This document shows positions 16,460 to 25,389 of a stretch of DNA of 64,000 nt, one piece after another. The stretch covers positions 496,001 to 560,000 of the forward strand of contig CAWIBX010000005.1 in NCBI GenBank assembly GCA_963834405.1. Reading direction: 5' to 3'. The translations under genes were made by a program, and so were the position numbers. The stretch is from Bog-473 sp963834405. Lineage in GTDB: Bacteria > Actinomycetota > Acidimicrobiia > Acidimicrobiales > RAAP-2. Under the pieces are notes generated by a model. The model saw nothing but the letters and a program-made list of their open reading frames with translations. It did no database searches and was not told the origin of the DNA. Position 1 is the first letter of the stretch. Each line of letters begins with the position of its first letter.

Positions 16460-18607
16460 ATGGTTCATGTTCGACCGCGACCTGCCGAAATAGCGGGAGT
16501 GACCGCCTTGGACGGGAGCGCACGGAGATCTCGCACCGTGCGGGTGATCGCCTGGATGACCATGGCCGACCTGCCCGCGCCGGCTGCGCTGGCGATCATC
16601 GCCGTCCTGTTCCCTACGTCGTGGCTCGCCGCCGTCTCCCTGGGGGGCGGCAGCGTGGTCGCACCGCTCTGGTTCTATCTGCCGGTGTTCCTGGCGGGGC
16701 TCCGCTTCGGTCCCTTCGGCGCGCTGTGGGCGGGGCTGGTGGCGACCATCGTCGCCGGCCCCCTGTTGCCGGCGGACGCAGCGACGGGTGCCATGCAGCC
16801 CACCAGCGTCTGGGTCAGCCAGGGCATCTTCTTCGTGCTCATCGGTGAGTTCGTCACCTACCTGTTCGGCGCCGTGCGCTGGACGTCCGCCCGGGCGGCC
16901 CAGGCCGAGGCGAGTGGCGAGGGCGAGCAGCGCTTTCGGGCGCTCGTCCAGCGGGCCACCGACATGATCACCGTCACGGACGAACACGGCGTGCTGACCT
17001 ACGAGTCGCCGGCGGTCGAGCGGATCCTCGGCTGGAGCTCCGGCCACCGGCTGGGCCTGGTCGCCGGTGACTTCGTGCACCCCGAGGACCGCGACGCGGT
17101 CTCGACGGCCGGCCGCGACGTCCTGACGAACCCGGGCACCTCGCGCACGCTGGAGCTGCGGTTGCTCGACTCCCGCGGCACATGGCGCTGGGTCGAGTCG
17201 ACGCTCACCAACATGGTCGACGAGCCCACCGTGGGCGGCATCGTCATCAACCACCGCGTGGTCGACGAGCGCAAGGTCCTGGAGGAGGAACTGATCCACC
17301 GCGCCTTTCACGATTCGCTCACAGGGCTGGCCAACCGGGGCCTGCTGCGGGGCCGGGTCGAGGCGACGTTCGGCCGAGCCGCCACCGCCGGGAGCCGCCA
17401 GTCGATGCTGTTCATCGACCTCGACGACTTCAAGACGGTCAACGACGGGTTCGGCCACGATGCAGGGGACCGGCTCCTGGTCGAGGTGAGCAACCGGCTC
17501 CGCACCTGTGTCGGTTCGGCGGACCTCGTGGCCCGGCTGGGGGGCGACGAGTTCGCCGTGTTCATAGAGGACCGGTCGCGTACGGGCAACGTGGCCGGCG
17601 CGGTGGCGCAGCGGGTCATCGACGCGTTGCAGGATCCCTTCGAGGTGGCCGGGCACCAGATCCGCGTCACGGCCAGCATCGGGATCGCCCAGTACGAAAA
17701 GGAGACACCGGACGGGGACTCGGTGCTCATGCAGGCGGACATCGCCATGTATCGCGCCAAGGCCAGAGGGAAGAACCAGTACGTCTATTTCAGCGAAGAG
17801 ATGCAGCAGGGGCTGCGGCACCGCCTCGACGTCGAGTCGTGGCTGCGGGCGGCGTTGGCCGGTGACCAGATCCGCGTGCACTACCAGCCCATCCTCGCCC
17901 TGGCCCAGCGCCGGGTGGAGGCCGTCGAAGCCCTGGTGCGCTGGCAACACCCGTCGTTGGGGCTGCTCTCGCCGGCCGACTTCATGGACGTGGCCGAGGA
18001 GACGGGCCTGATCGTGCCGCTCGGAAAGCTCGTGCTGCGCGAGGCGTGCCGGCAGATCCGCCACTGGCGTCGCGACCACGACGGCTACCTGAAGGTGAGC
18101 GTCAACCTCTCCGCCGCCCAGCTGCGCGATCCCGGGATCGTCGAGGAGTGCCGCCATGCCATGTCCGACGCGGGCATAGAGGGCGACGCGTTGATCATTG
18201 AGGTGACGGAGGGCTCGCTGATCGCCGACGTGACGAGTGCGACCCGCGTCCTCGAGTCGTTGTCGGCTCTCGGCGTCACCATCGCCGTCGACGACTTCGG
18301 CACCGGGTATTCGTCGCTGTCGCACCTGCAGCGCTTCCCCGTCGACGTGGTCAAGGTGGACAAGGCGTTCGTCGACGGGGTGTGCAACAGCAACGAGGAG
18401 TCCACCCTGGTGCGTTCCATCCTCGCCATCGGTGCCGAGTTCGGCCTGCAGGTGGTGGCCGAGGGCATTGAGTCGGAAGCCCAGGACCGAGAACTCCGCC
18501 GGCTGGGCTGCGACTACGGCCAGGGCTACCTCTACATGTGCCCGGTGCCGGCGGAGCGCATCGACGAGATGCTGCTGACGCAGCGGCCCGCCCGCGTCGC
18601 CAGCTGA
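16460..18607 (+). CDS. Membrane PAS-GGDEF-EAL cyclic-di-GMP enzyme
   Basis: A 715-residue signalling protein. About three N-terminal transmembrane segments (residues 30-125) lead to a PAS domain (FRALVQRATDMITVTDEHGV onward), a GGDEF diguanylate-cyclase domain with the intact site ARLGGDEFAVF, and an EAL phosphodiesterase domain. The EAL domain has EALVRWQHP, NLSAAQL, DDFGTGYSS and VVAEGIES. Both catalytic signatures are intact, so the protein could make and degrade c-di-GMP. I do not see the usual RxxD inhibitory site just before GGDEF. ATG 16460 gives the longest supported start; GTG 16499 or TTG 16508, after GCGGGAG, are alternatives. Confidence 0.92.
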   Translation: MVHVRPRPAEIAGVTALDGSARRSRTVRVIAWMTMADLPAPAALAIIAVLFPTSWLAAVSLGGGSVVAPLWFYLPVFLAGLRFGPFGALWAGLVATIVAGPLLPADAATGAMQPTSVWVSQGIFFVLIGEFVTYLFGAVRWTSARAAQAEASGEGEQRFRALVQRATDMITVTDEHGVLTYESPAVERILGWSSGHRLGLVAGDFVHPEDRDAVSTAGRDVLTNPGTSRTLELRLLDSRGTWRWVESTLTNMVDEPTVGGIVINHRVVDERKVLEEELIHRAFHDSLTGLANRGLLRGRVEATFGRAATAGSRQSMLFIDLDDFKTVNDGFGHDAGDRLLVEVSNRLRTCVGSADLVARLGGDEFAVFIEDRSRTGNVAGAVAQRVIDALQDPFEVAGHQIRVTASIGIAQYEKETPDGDSVLMQADIAMYRAKARGKNQYVYFSEEMQQGLRHRLDVESWLRAALAGDQIRVHYQPILALAQRRVEAVEALVRWQHPSLGLLSPADFMDVAEETGLIVPLGKLVLREACRQIRHWRRDHDGYLKVSVNLSAAQLRDPGIVEECRHAMSDAGIEGDALIIEVTEGSLIADVTSATRVLESLSALGVTIAVDDFGTGYSSLSHLQRFPVDVVKVDKAFVDGVCNSNEESTLVRSILAIGAEFGLQVVAEGIESEAQDRELRRLGCDYGQGYLYMCPVPAERIDEMLLTQRPARVAS

Positions 18608-18671
18608 CGGCCGCCCCGCAGCCCCCGGAGCGCGAGGGTTAGTAGCGCCCGCGTCGTCACGCTGGCAAAGT

Positions 18672-19412
18672 GTGCCGGTGCGCCCGAACCTCTTCGACGA
18701 ACGCAAGGCCGCGTTCTACGACGCCACCACCGAGATCGCGGCGGCCGAGTTCGTCGACCCCGTGGTCGATTTCCTGGCCGAACTCGCCGGCGAGGGGCGC
18801 GCGCTGGAGTTCGCCATCGGGACGGGCCGGATCGCGCTGCCGCTCAGCCGGCGCGGCGTGGCGGTGCAGGGGATCGACCTGTCGCCCGACATGGTGGCCG
18901 TGCTGCAAGGGAAGCCGGGGTCCGAGCTGATCGGGATCAAAGTCGGCGACATGGCGACCGACGAAGTCGACGGCGGACAACAGTTCCGCCTCGTGTACCT
19001 CGTCTACAACACCATCGGGAACCTGACCAGCCAGGACGACCAGGTGTCCTGCTTCTGCAACGCTTCCCGCCATCTGGAGCCGGGCGGGTGCTTCGTCATT
19101 GAGGTCGGGGTTCCGGCGTTGCGGCGGCTGCCGCCGGGCGAGACCGTCCAGGCCTTCCAGGTGACGCCTCGCCACCTCGGTTTCGACGAGATCGACGTCG
19201 CGGCCCAGCAGGGCGTCTCCCACCACTACCTGATCCGGGGCGACCAGGTGGAGCAGTTCTCCACACCGTGGCGCCTTGTTTGGCCCGCCGAACTCGACCT
19301 CATGGCGCGCATCGCCGGGATGGAGCTGCGCGAGCGCTGGGGCGACTGGGACCGCCGCCCCTTTACGAGCGACTCGGAGAAGCACGTGTCGGTCTGGCAG
19401 AAGGCGGCCTGA
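18672..19412 (+). CDS. Class I SAM-dependent methyltransferase
   Basis: A 246-residue SAM methyltransferase. Motif I is written LEFAIGTGRIALPLSRRG, where the usual DLGCGTG is replaced by EFAIGTG, as in one actinobacterial subgroup. GIDLSPDMVAVL and YLVYNTIGNL follow. It is not closely similar to the methyltransferase at 15607. GTG 18672 is the earliest start; GTG 18678 is close behind. The next gene, a secreted propeller, starts three bases after its stop, so the two may be cotranscribed. Confidence 0.85.
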   Translation: MPVRPNLFDERKAAFYDATTEIAAAEFVDPVVDFLAELAGEGRALEFAIGTGRIALPLSRRGVAVQGIDLSPDMVAVLQGKPGSELIGIKVGDMATDEVDGGQQFRLVYLVYNTIGNLTSQDDQVSCFCNASRHLEPGGCFVIEVGVPALRRLPPGETVQAFQVTPRHLGFDEIDVAAQQGVSHHYLIRGDQVEQFSTPWRLVWPAELDLMARIAGMELRERWGDWDRRPFTSDSEKHVSVWQKAA

Positions 19413-19415
19413 GCG

Positions 19416-21572
19416 ATGCGGCGTGTCCTTCTCTCCTGCGGCGCCGTGGCCGCGCTCGTCGCGCTGACCGCCGGGCTCCTCACCGCATCCCCGGCCACGG
19501 CGTCGGTCCGGCCCCACCTCACGGGCGACCACCCCTGGACCGTCTACCACGGCAATCCGCAGGGCACGGGTGTCGACACGTCGGGGGTGACCTTCAACCC
19601 GCCCGCGTCGGCGTGGACGTCGCCGGTCCTCGACGGCCAGCTCTACGGCGAGCCGCTCGAGGCGACGGGCCGGGTCTTCGTCGCCACGGAGAACGACACC
19701 GTGTACGCGCTGGCGGCTGACACCGGAGCCGTGCTGTGGTCCACCCACGTGGGGACGGCCGTCCCGAGCGGCGACCTCCCCTGCGGCGACATCTCCCCGA
19801 CACTCGGCATCACCGGCACCCCGGTCGTCGACACCGCGCGCGACGAGGTCTTCGCAGTGGCCGACGAGCTGGTCGATGGGGCGCCTGAACATGTTCTGGT
19901 CGGGCTGGACATCTACAGCGGCGCGACGTTGCTCAGCCAGCCGGTGGATCCGCCGGGCCAGGACCCGGCCACCATTCTGCAACGCACCGGCCTGAACCTC
20001 AGCGACGGCAATGTCGTTTTCGGGTACGGCGGGAACGCGGGCGACTGCGGCTCCTACCACGGGTACATCGTCTCGGTGCCCGAGGGAGGCGGTCCCATCG
20101 GGGTCTACAACACGACGTCGAACGGTCAGCAGGGGGCGGTCTGGATGGGCGGCGCCGCCCCCGCGGTCGACGGCGCAGGGAATATCTGGGCCGAAACGGG
20201 CAACGGCACGCTTGGCTCGACCTACGACGGCAGCGATTCGGTGATTGACCTGTCGCCCGCGCTGAATCGACTCCAGCTCTTTGCGCCCACGGATTGGCAG
20301 TCGCAGAACGCGGCCGACCTGGACTTCTCCACGGCGCCCGCGCTGCTGTCGAATGGCACCGTCCTGGCGGTGGGGAAGGCCTCCATCGGATACCTGCTCA
20401 GGCAGGCCGACCTCGGAGGCATCGGGGGTCAGCTGGACTATGCGGTGCTCTGTGGTACTGACCCGGCCGAGGGCGGCGACGCCGTCGTCGGCTCCACGGT
20501 GTACGTGCCCTGCGGGAACGGCGTCACGGCGGTGAACACCAGCCCGTCGCCATCCATCAGCATTGCCTGGACGGCGGCGAGCGGAACGAAGGGCCCTCCC
20601 ATCGTCGCCGGCGGGCTCGTCTGGTCCATCACCGGCGGGACGCTCTACGGCCTCGACCCCGCCACGGGCGCCACGGTGCAACAAGTGTCCGTGGGCGGGC
20701 AGGCCAACCACTTCCCGACCCCTTCGGTCGGGGACGGACTGCTCCTCGCGCCGAGCACGGACCAGGTGTACGCCTTCTCCGGGTCGTTCGGGCTGCCCGG
20801 GCCGCCCTCCCCGCCGAACTCGTCGTACTGGACGGTGGCGTCCGACGGCGGCGTCTTCTCCTTCGGCAACGCCCAGTTCCACGGCTCCACCGGTGCCCTC
20901 ACGCTCAACAGCCCGATCGTGGGCATGGCCACGACGCCCGATCACGGCGGGTACTGGCTCGTCGCATCCGACGGTGGGGTCTTCGCCTTCGGCGACGCGA
21001 CCTACTTCGGGTCGACCGGGGCCCTGCGGCTGAACAGCCCGGTCGTCGGCATGGCCGCCACGCCGGACGGGCGCGGCTACTGGCTCGTGGCGGCCGACGG
21101 CGGCGTGTTCAGCTTCGGCGACGCGCTCTTCCAGGGGTCCATGGGGGGCAAACCGCTCAACAAACCGATCGTGGGCATGGCGACGACCCACGACGGCCTC
21201 GGCTACTGGCTGGTCGCGTCCGACGGCGGCATCTTCAGCTTCGGGGACGCGGCCTTCCACGGCTCCACCGGTGCCCTCGTGCTCAACCGGCCGGTGGTGG
21301 GGATGGCGCTGACCCTCGACGGGCTCGGCTACTGGCTGGTGGCGTCCGACGGGGGGATCTTCAATTTCGGCGACGCCACCTTTGACGGTTCCATGGGCGG
21401 CACCGTGCTCAACCGCCCGGTCGTCGGCATGGCCGCCACCACCGATGGCGGCGGGTACTGGCTCGTCGCGTCAGACGGCGGCATCTTCAGCTTCGGCGAT
21501 GCCGGGTTCGCGGGCTCCGAGGGTGGTGCCGTGCTGAACCGGCCCATGGTGGGGGTGGCCGGGGCGGGCTGA
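19416..21572 (+). CDS. Secreted beta-propeller protein with six C-terminal repeats
   Basis: A 718-residue exported protein. A signal peptide (MRRVLLSCG to TASPATAS, about 30 residues) is followed by a PQQ/quinoprotein-like propeller of about 440 residues (DGQLYGEPLEATGRVFVATEND, TVYALAADTGAVLW). Six tandem 42-residue repeats of the form GYWLVASDGGIFSFGDA then LNRPVVGMA close the protein. The repeats suggest a second propeller or an adhesive/cell-wall module. The family is common in Acidimicrobiia and functionally uncharacterised. No enzymatic residues are evident. It converges on mftF with only one base between the two stop codons. Confidence 0.88.
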   Translation: MRRVLLSCGAVAALVALTAGLLTASPATASVRPHLTGDHPWTVYHGNPQGTGVDTSGVTFNPPASAWTSPVLDGQLYGEPLEATGRVFVATENDTVYALAADTGAVLWSTHVGTAVPSGDLPCGDISPTLGITGTPVVDTARDEVFAVADELVDGAPEHVLVGLDIYSGATLLSQPVDPPGQDPATILQRTGLNLSDGNVVFGYGGNAGDCGSYHGYIVSVPEGGGPIGVYNTTSNGQQGAVWMGGAAPAVDGAGNIWAETGNGTLGSTYDGSDSVIDLSPALNRLQLFAPTDWQSQNAADLDFSTAPALLSNGTVLAVGKASIGYLLRQADLGGIGGQLDYAVLCGTDPAEGGDAVVGSTVYVPCGNGVTAVNTSPSPSISIAWTAASGTKGPPIVAGGLVWSITGGTLYGLDPATGATVQQVSVGGQANHFPTPSVGDGLLLAPSTDQVYAFSGSFGLPGPPSPPNSSYWTVASDGGVFSFGNAQFHGSTGALTLNSPIVGMATTPDHGGYWLVASDGGVFAFGDATYFGSTGALRLNSPVVGMAATPDGRGYWLVAADGGVFSFGDALFQGSMGGKPLNKPIVGMATTHDGLGYWLVASDGGIFSFGDAAFHGSTGALVLNRPVVGMALTLDGLGYWLVASDGGIFNFGDATFDGSMGGTVLNRPVVGMAATTDGGGYWLVASDGGIFSFGDAGFAGSEGGAVLNRPMVGVAGAG
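20826..21572 (+). repeat. Six coding tandem repeats, 126-bp period
   Basis: The TAC of each YW motif lies at 20826, 20952, 21078, 21204, 21330 and 21456, an exact 126-base period (42 codons). The last copy is cut short by the stop codon. Confidence 0.95.
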
Positions 21573-21582
21573 GTCAGCCCGC
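21564..21582. terminator. Palindrome holding both convergent stop codons
   Basis: The nine-base arms GCGGGCTGA and TCAGCCCGC flank one central G. The TGA of each convergent gene lies inside the palindrome. It could act as a bidirectional transcription stop, but no T tract is present. Confidence 0.35.
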
Positions 21583-23085
21583 GTCCACCCGGTCACGCAG
21601 GCTGGCGCGCAGCCCTCGGGAGGACCACACGCGCGACCGCCACGCCACGCGGGGGACGAGTGGCGCCGCCGTGCGCTCGCGCAGGCAGCCGGCCCACACG
21701 CCGGCCCCGTACGCGACGTCGTCGGCGACGTGCAGCGCGCTGTACGCGACGGGGTCCGACCCCGCGGGCCGGCGGACCCAGTCGACCAGGGCGGGCAGCA
21801 GGAGCGCCAGGGCACACGCGCGGCGGGTCCGGCGGGGGAACAGACCGAGCACGAGCAGGGGCGACCAGGTCCGGGCCACGCCGCCCAGTGCGGGGAGGGT
21901 GGCCCGCGCGGTGCCACCCCCCGCGATCCGGGCCGCGACGGCGGCAGGGCGCCCGACCAGGCCGCGCAACCGCTCTTCCAGGATGGCGACCGACGTTGCG
22001 AGCACCGTGGATGCCAGCAACGGGCGGCGCGCCAGTGCGGCCGCCCACACCGCAAGCGACCACGCCGACGCCTCGAACGGAGCCAAGGCGCCCGGGTGGC
22101 GGCGCGCCAGGGGCGCGGCGGTGGTCCCGTAGAACCACCGCTTCGAGACGAGGGCGCCGACGGTGGCAGGGCCCTGGTGCTCCACGGTGACCGAGGGCTC
22201 GTAGTGCACGTCCCATCCGGCCGCCACGAGACGCCACACCAGGTCCACGTCCTCGCCGCCGCGCAGCGCGGGGTCGAACAGGGACGCGCCCTCGGCGACG
22301 CCGCGCCGGGCCACGAGCGCAGCGCTCGGCACGTAGGAGATGCGGCCGTGGGGCCGCACGAGCCCGGCGCCGGTGCCCCTGTCGAGCGAGGAGCGCAGCG
22401 CCTCGTAGCGCGACACCGCGGTCGCCGGGACGGCGGGCGCGGGCACGACGCGCGGTGCCACCGCGGCCACGAGCGGGTCGTCGAAGTGCCCGAGCAGGCC
22501 GTCCAGCCATCCCGGCGCCGCCACGCAGTCCGAGTCGACGAAGGCCACGACGGCTGTGTGTGCGAGCGCCAGTCCGGCGTTGCGCGCACCCGAAGGCCCG
22601 ACGTTGACGGCCAGCCCGAGGAACCGGGCCCCGTGGCGCTCCGCCACGTCCTTGGTGGCGGCCGCGTCGGCCGACGCGTCGTCGACCACGACACAGGCCA
22701 GACCATGGAGCGAGCCGAGCAGCCGGTCGAGTTGCGCCGGGCGGTCGCGGACCGGGACCACGACCGTGACGTCGCCGGGGCCCAACGTCGTCGTCCCCGG
22801 CTGCGCCACGGCGATGCCGGCGAACGCGAGCCGCCGCGCCAGCAACCGTCGCCCCCGCTGGCGGCCGACTGGGGCGCCCGCCCACCAGCGCGCCACCTGC
22901 TCGCCGGCTCGGGCCGACAGGCGGAGCAGCCGGAGCGGGCTGCCGCCCAAGAGGACTTCGCCGCCGTCGAGTGCGACGGTCGAGGGATCCTTCGTCAGGC
23001 GGAACGGAGCCGGCAGCGGGGTCGTGGCGCGGGAGGGCGCGGCACGCAGCGGCGCGGGGTCCGCGGAGGGGTCGGCAGCCTGCAC
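21574..23085 (-). CDS. mftF: Mycofactocin glycosyltransferase MftF
   Basis: A 503-residue family-2 glycosyltransferase matching MftF, which adds oligoglucose to (pre)mycofactocin. The nucleotide-sugar fold begins at VTVVVPVRDRPAQLDRLL. The DXD-type metal site is FVDSDCVAAPGWL, and the acceptor motif is RGGEDVDLVWRL. Hydrophobic C-terminal segments suggest membrane association. GTG 23085 was chosen because the longer frame runs into the antisense of mftA. It is divergent from mftA with 61 bases between the start codons. Confidence 0.88.
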   Translation of the reverse strand: MQAADPSADPAPLRAAPSRATTPLPAPFRLTKDPSTVALDGGEVLLGGSPLRLLRLSARAGEQVARWWAGAPVGRQRGRRLLARRLAFAGIAVAQPGTTTLGPGDVTVVVPVRDRPAQLDRLLGSLHGLACVVVDDASADAAATKDVAERHGARFLGLAVNVGPSGARNAGLALAHTAVVAFVDSDCVAAPGWLDGLLGHFDDPLVAAVAPRVVPAPAVPATAVSRYEALRSSLDRGTGAGLVRPHGRISYVPSAALVARRGVAEGASLFDPALRGGEDVDLVWRLVAAGWDVHYEPSVTVEHQGPATVGALVSKRWFYGTTAAPLARRHPGALAPFEASAWSLAVWAAALARRPLLASTVLATSVAILEERLRGLVGRPAAVAARIAGGGTARATLPALGGVARTWSPLLVLGLFPRRTRRACALALLLPALVDWVRRPAGSDPVAYSALHVADDVAYGAGVWAGCLRERTAAPLVPRVAWRSRVWSSRGLRASLRDRVDAG

Positions 23086-23094
23086 CGCACAATC

Positions 23095-23122
23095 TTGGCA
23101 GTCGGGAAGCCGGCGATAGGCT
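23095..23122 (+). promoter_or_regulatory. Candidate mftA promoter
   Basis: TTGGCA (23095-23100) and TAGGCT (23117-23122) are 16 bases apart, fitting an actinobacterial -35/-10 pair about 25 bases before the mftA start. Confidence 0.4.
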
Positions 23123-23146
23123 GGGCCTTTGCCCCGAGGAGGTCGG

Positions 23147-23257
23147 ATGCTGGCAGAGGACCAAGACACCCAGGACGACGAAGACCTGAACGACGAGGAC
23201 GTTGACGAGTTCCTGGTGGAAGAGGTCTCCATAGACGGGATGTGCGGCGTCTATTGA
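23147..23257 (+). CDS. mftA: Mycofactocin precursor peptide MftA
   Basis: A 36-residue ribosomal precursor. A very acidic leader (DQDTQDDEDLNDEDVDE) is followed by FLVEEVS and the invariant C-terminus IDGMCGVY. The last Val-Tyr pair is what MftC decarboxylates and cyclises and what MftE later releases. The ATG is preceded by GAGGAGG (23136-23142) at ideal spacing. It is easily missed because of its length. The mftB gene begins inside its stop codon, so translation is coupled. Confidence 0.95.
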   Translation: MLAEDQDTQDDEDLNDEDVDEFLVEEVSIDGMCGVY

Positions 23258-23544
23258 GCGTCGCCCAGGCGGCGCCGGCGACGGCGTTCGCACCGGAACA
23301 GGCATGGCGGCTCAGCCCCCAGGTGGCACTGCGGGATGAGGCCTTCGGCGCCCTGGCCTACCACTACGGCAACCGCCGACTGGTCTTCCTGAAATCGCGC
23401 CCGCTGGTGGCGCTCGTCACCGCGCTGGACGGCTACGGCACCGCGTCGGCGGCGCTCGACGCGCTCGTCCCGGCCGGCCAACGCGCGCGCTACGAGCGCG
23501 CTCTGGCGCGGCTGGCCGACTCCGGGGTGATCGATGCGCGCTGA
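23254..23544 (+). CDS. mftB: Mycofactocin peptide chaperone MftB
   Basis: A 96-residue RiPP-recognition (PqqD-like) protein that binds the MftA leader and presents it to MftC. The sequence WRLSPQVALRDEAFGALAYHY, then RRLVFLKSRPLVALV and a C-terminal RALARLADSGVIDAR, fits MftB in composition and length. TTG 23254 overlaps the mftA stop (TTGA); GTG 23242 is an alternative giving four more residues. It overlaps mftC by 11 bases. Confidence 0.9.
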   Translation: MSVAQAAPATAFAPEQAWRLSPQVALRDEAFGALAYHYGNRRLVFLKSRPLVALVTALDGYGTASAALDALVPAGQRARYERALARLADSGVIDAR

Positions 23545-24694
23545 GGGGGCACCACCGGCGCTCAAGGACCGCTTCGAGCGGGGCCTGGACGCGCCCATCT
23601 GCCTGACTTGGGAGCTCACCTACGCCTGCAACCTGGCCTGCGTGCACTGCCTCAGCTCGTCGGGGCGCCGGGACCCCGCCGAGCTGACGCCCGCCGAGGC
23701 CCGGCGGGTGGTCGACGACCTCGTCGACATGAAGGTCTTCTACGTCAACATCGGCGGCGGCGAGCCCATGCTGCGGCCCGACTTCTTCGACCTCGTCGGC
23801 TACGCGGTGGAGCGCCGGGTCGGCGTCAAGTTCTCGACGAACGGCACCCGCCTGACCGCCGGTCGCGCCCGCCGGCTGGCCGCCATGGACTACCTCGACG
23901 TGCAGATCAGCCTGGACGGCGCGATGGCCTCGACCAACGACGCCGTACGCGGGGAGGGGTCGTACGCCGCCGCCCGCGCTGCCATGGACAACCTGGCCGC
24001 CGCCGGTTTCGGCGCCTTCAAGGTCAGCGTGGTCGTGACGCGCCAGAACGTGGAGGAGCTGGACGCGCTGGCCGCGCTGGCCGACTCCTACGGGGCCCAG
24101 TTGCGGCTGACGCGGCTCCGACCCTCCGGGCGCGCGGTCGACACCTGGGACGCCCTGCACCCGACGGCCGAGCAACAACGCCGCCTGTACCACTGGCTCC
24201 GGGAACGGCCCGGCGTGCTCACGGGGGACTCCTTCTTCCATCTGTCCGCGCTGGGCGAGCCCCTCGACGGGCTGAACCTATGTGGGGCCGGCCGCGTCGT
24301 GTGCCTCATCGACCCGGTCGGCGACGTCTACGCCTGTCCGTTCGTGATCGACGACCAGTTCCTCGCCGGCAACGTCCGCGCACCCGGCGGCTTCCCCGCC
24401 GTCTGGCGTGACTCCGCCCTGTTCCTGTCGCTGCGCGAGCCGCAGAGCGCGGGCGCCTGCGCCTCGTGCGGCTCCTACGACGCCTGCCGGGGCGGCTGCA
24501 TGGCGGCGAAGTTCTTCACCGGCCTGCCGCTCGACGGCCCCGACCCCGAGTGCGTGCACGGCCACGGCGAGGCGGCGCTCGCCGTTCGGGCGGTCGCGCC
24601 CCGGGCAAACCTCGGACACTCCAAGGTGCGGCGGGACGGCACGCCGGTGCCGGTGCCGGCCCCGGTGCGGCTCCGCGCACCGGTGCGCGCCTGA
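23534..24694 (+). CDS. mftC: Mycofactocin radical SAM maturase MftC
   Basis: A 386-residue radical-SAM/SPASM enzyme that oxidatively decarboxylates the terminal Tyr of MftA and then forms the Val-Tyr cross-link. The SAM cluster motif is CNLACVHC (Cys32, 36, 39), followed by YVNIGGGEPMLRPDF. SPASM cysteines for the auxiliary clusters are in LNLCGAGRVVC, VYACPF, CASCGSYDACRGGC and PECVHGHG. The last ~30 residues are Pro/Val/Arg-rich and look non-structural. The start overlaps the end of mftB. Confidence 0.96.
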   Translation: MRAEGAPPALKDRFERGLDAPICLTWELTYACNLACVHCLSSSGRRDPAELTPAEARRVVDDLVDMKVFYVNIGGGEPMLRPDFFDLVGYAVERRVGVKFSTNGTRLTAGRARRLAAMDYLDVQISLDGAMASTNDAVRGEGSYAAARAAMDNLAAAGFGAFKVSVVVTRQNVEELDALAALADSYGAQLRLTRLRPSGRAVDTWDALHPTAEQQRRLYHWLRERPGVLTGDSFFHLSALGEPLDGLNLCGAGRVVCLIDPVGDVYACPFVIDDQFLAGNVRAPGGFPAVWRDSALFLSLREPQSAGACASCGSYDACRGGCMAAKFFTGLPLDGPDPECVHGHGEAALAVRAVAPRANLGHSKVRRDGTPVPVPAPVRLRAPVRA

Positions 24695-24705
24695 GCGCGG
24701 CCGCC

Positions 24706-25389
24706 GTGGAGCTCGCCGGCGCCACCTGGCCCCAGGTGGAGGCGACGGCGGGGCACAGCCTGTTGGCGATTCCGCTGGGTTCGACCGAACAGCACGGCCC
24801 GCACCTACCCCTCGACACCGACTCCCGCATCGCAGCCGCGGTGGCCGCCGGCCTCGCGTCCCGGCGCCCCGACGTCGTCGTCGCACCGTCGCTGGCCTAC
24901 GGCGCCAGCGGGGAGCACGCCGGCTTTCCGGGCACGCTGCTCCTCGGCCACGAGGTGCTGGCCGACGTGCTCAGCGAGCTGGTGCGCTCGGCCCGCAGTT
25001 CGTTCCGCGGCGTAGTCCTCGTCTGCGGGCACGGCGGGAACCAGGAGGCGCTGGCGGCCGTGTGCCGGCGCAGCGACGTGGAGGGCGACGACGTGCTGGC
25101 GTGGACGGTCGGGCCGGCGGGCGGTGACGCCCACGCCGGGCGCACGGAGACCTCGCTCATGCTCGCCCTCGACCCGGCCACGGTCCGTGCGGACGCGGCA
25201 GAGGCGGGGTGCACCGAGCCCCTCGACGTGTTGTTGCCGCGGCTGCGCGCCGTCGGGGTGCGGCCGGTATCGTCCAACGGCGTGCTGGGCGACCCCGCAG
25301 GTGCGAGCGCCGAAGAGGGTCGGTCCCTCCTCACGTCGCTGGTGTCGGACCTCCATGCGGCCGTGTCCGCGCGCTGGCCGTCGTCGTGA
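24706..25389 (+). CDS. mftE: Mycofactocin peptidase MftE
   Basis: A 227-residue creatininase-family metallopeptidase that cuts the modified MftA to free the C-terminal Val-Tyr-derived core. Metal-binding residues are in STEQHGPHLPLDTD and VCGHGGNQEAL, with GGDAHAGRTETSLML near the active site. GTG 24706 was selected; the frame upstream is the out-of-frame shadow of mftC. It lies 11 bases after mftC and overlaps the following SDR by four bases (GTGA). Confidence 0.92.
   Translation: MELAGATWPQVEATAGHSLLAIPLGSTEQHGPHLPLDTDSRIAAAVAAGLASRRPDVVVAPSLAYGASGEHAGFPGTLLLGHEVLADVLSELVRSARSSFRGVVLVCGHGGNQEALAAVCRRSDVEGDDVLAWTVGPAGGDAHAGRTETSLMLALDPATVRADAAEAGCTEPLDVLLPRLRAVGVRPVSSNGVLGDPAGASAEEGRSLLTSLVSDLHAAVSARWPSS

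Noticed and set aside
18657..21260. Very long open frame on the minus strand (867 codons) opposite the methyltransferase and propeller genes
   Set aside because: It is rich in Arg/Gly/His/Pro, lacks any domain, and is antisense to genes with clear motifs. High-GC codon bias creates such shadows.
20826..21572. Regular direct repeats resembling a CRISPR-like array
   Set aside because: The repeats are adjacent, in frame, 126 bp long without unique spacers, and encode a protein repeat; no cas genes are near.
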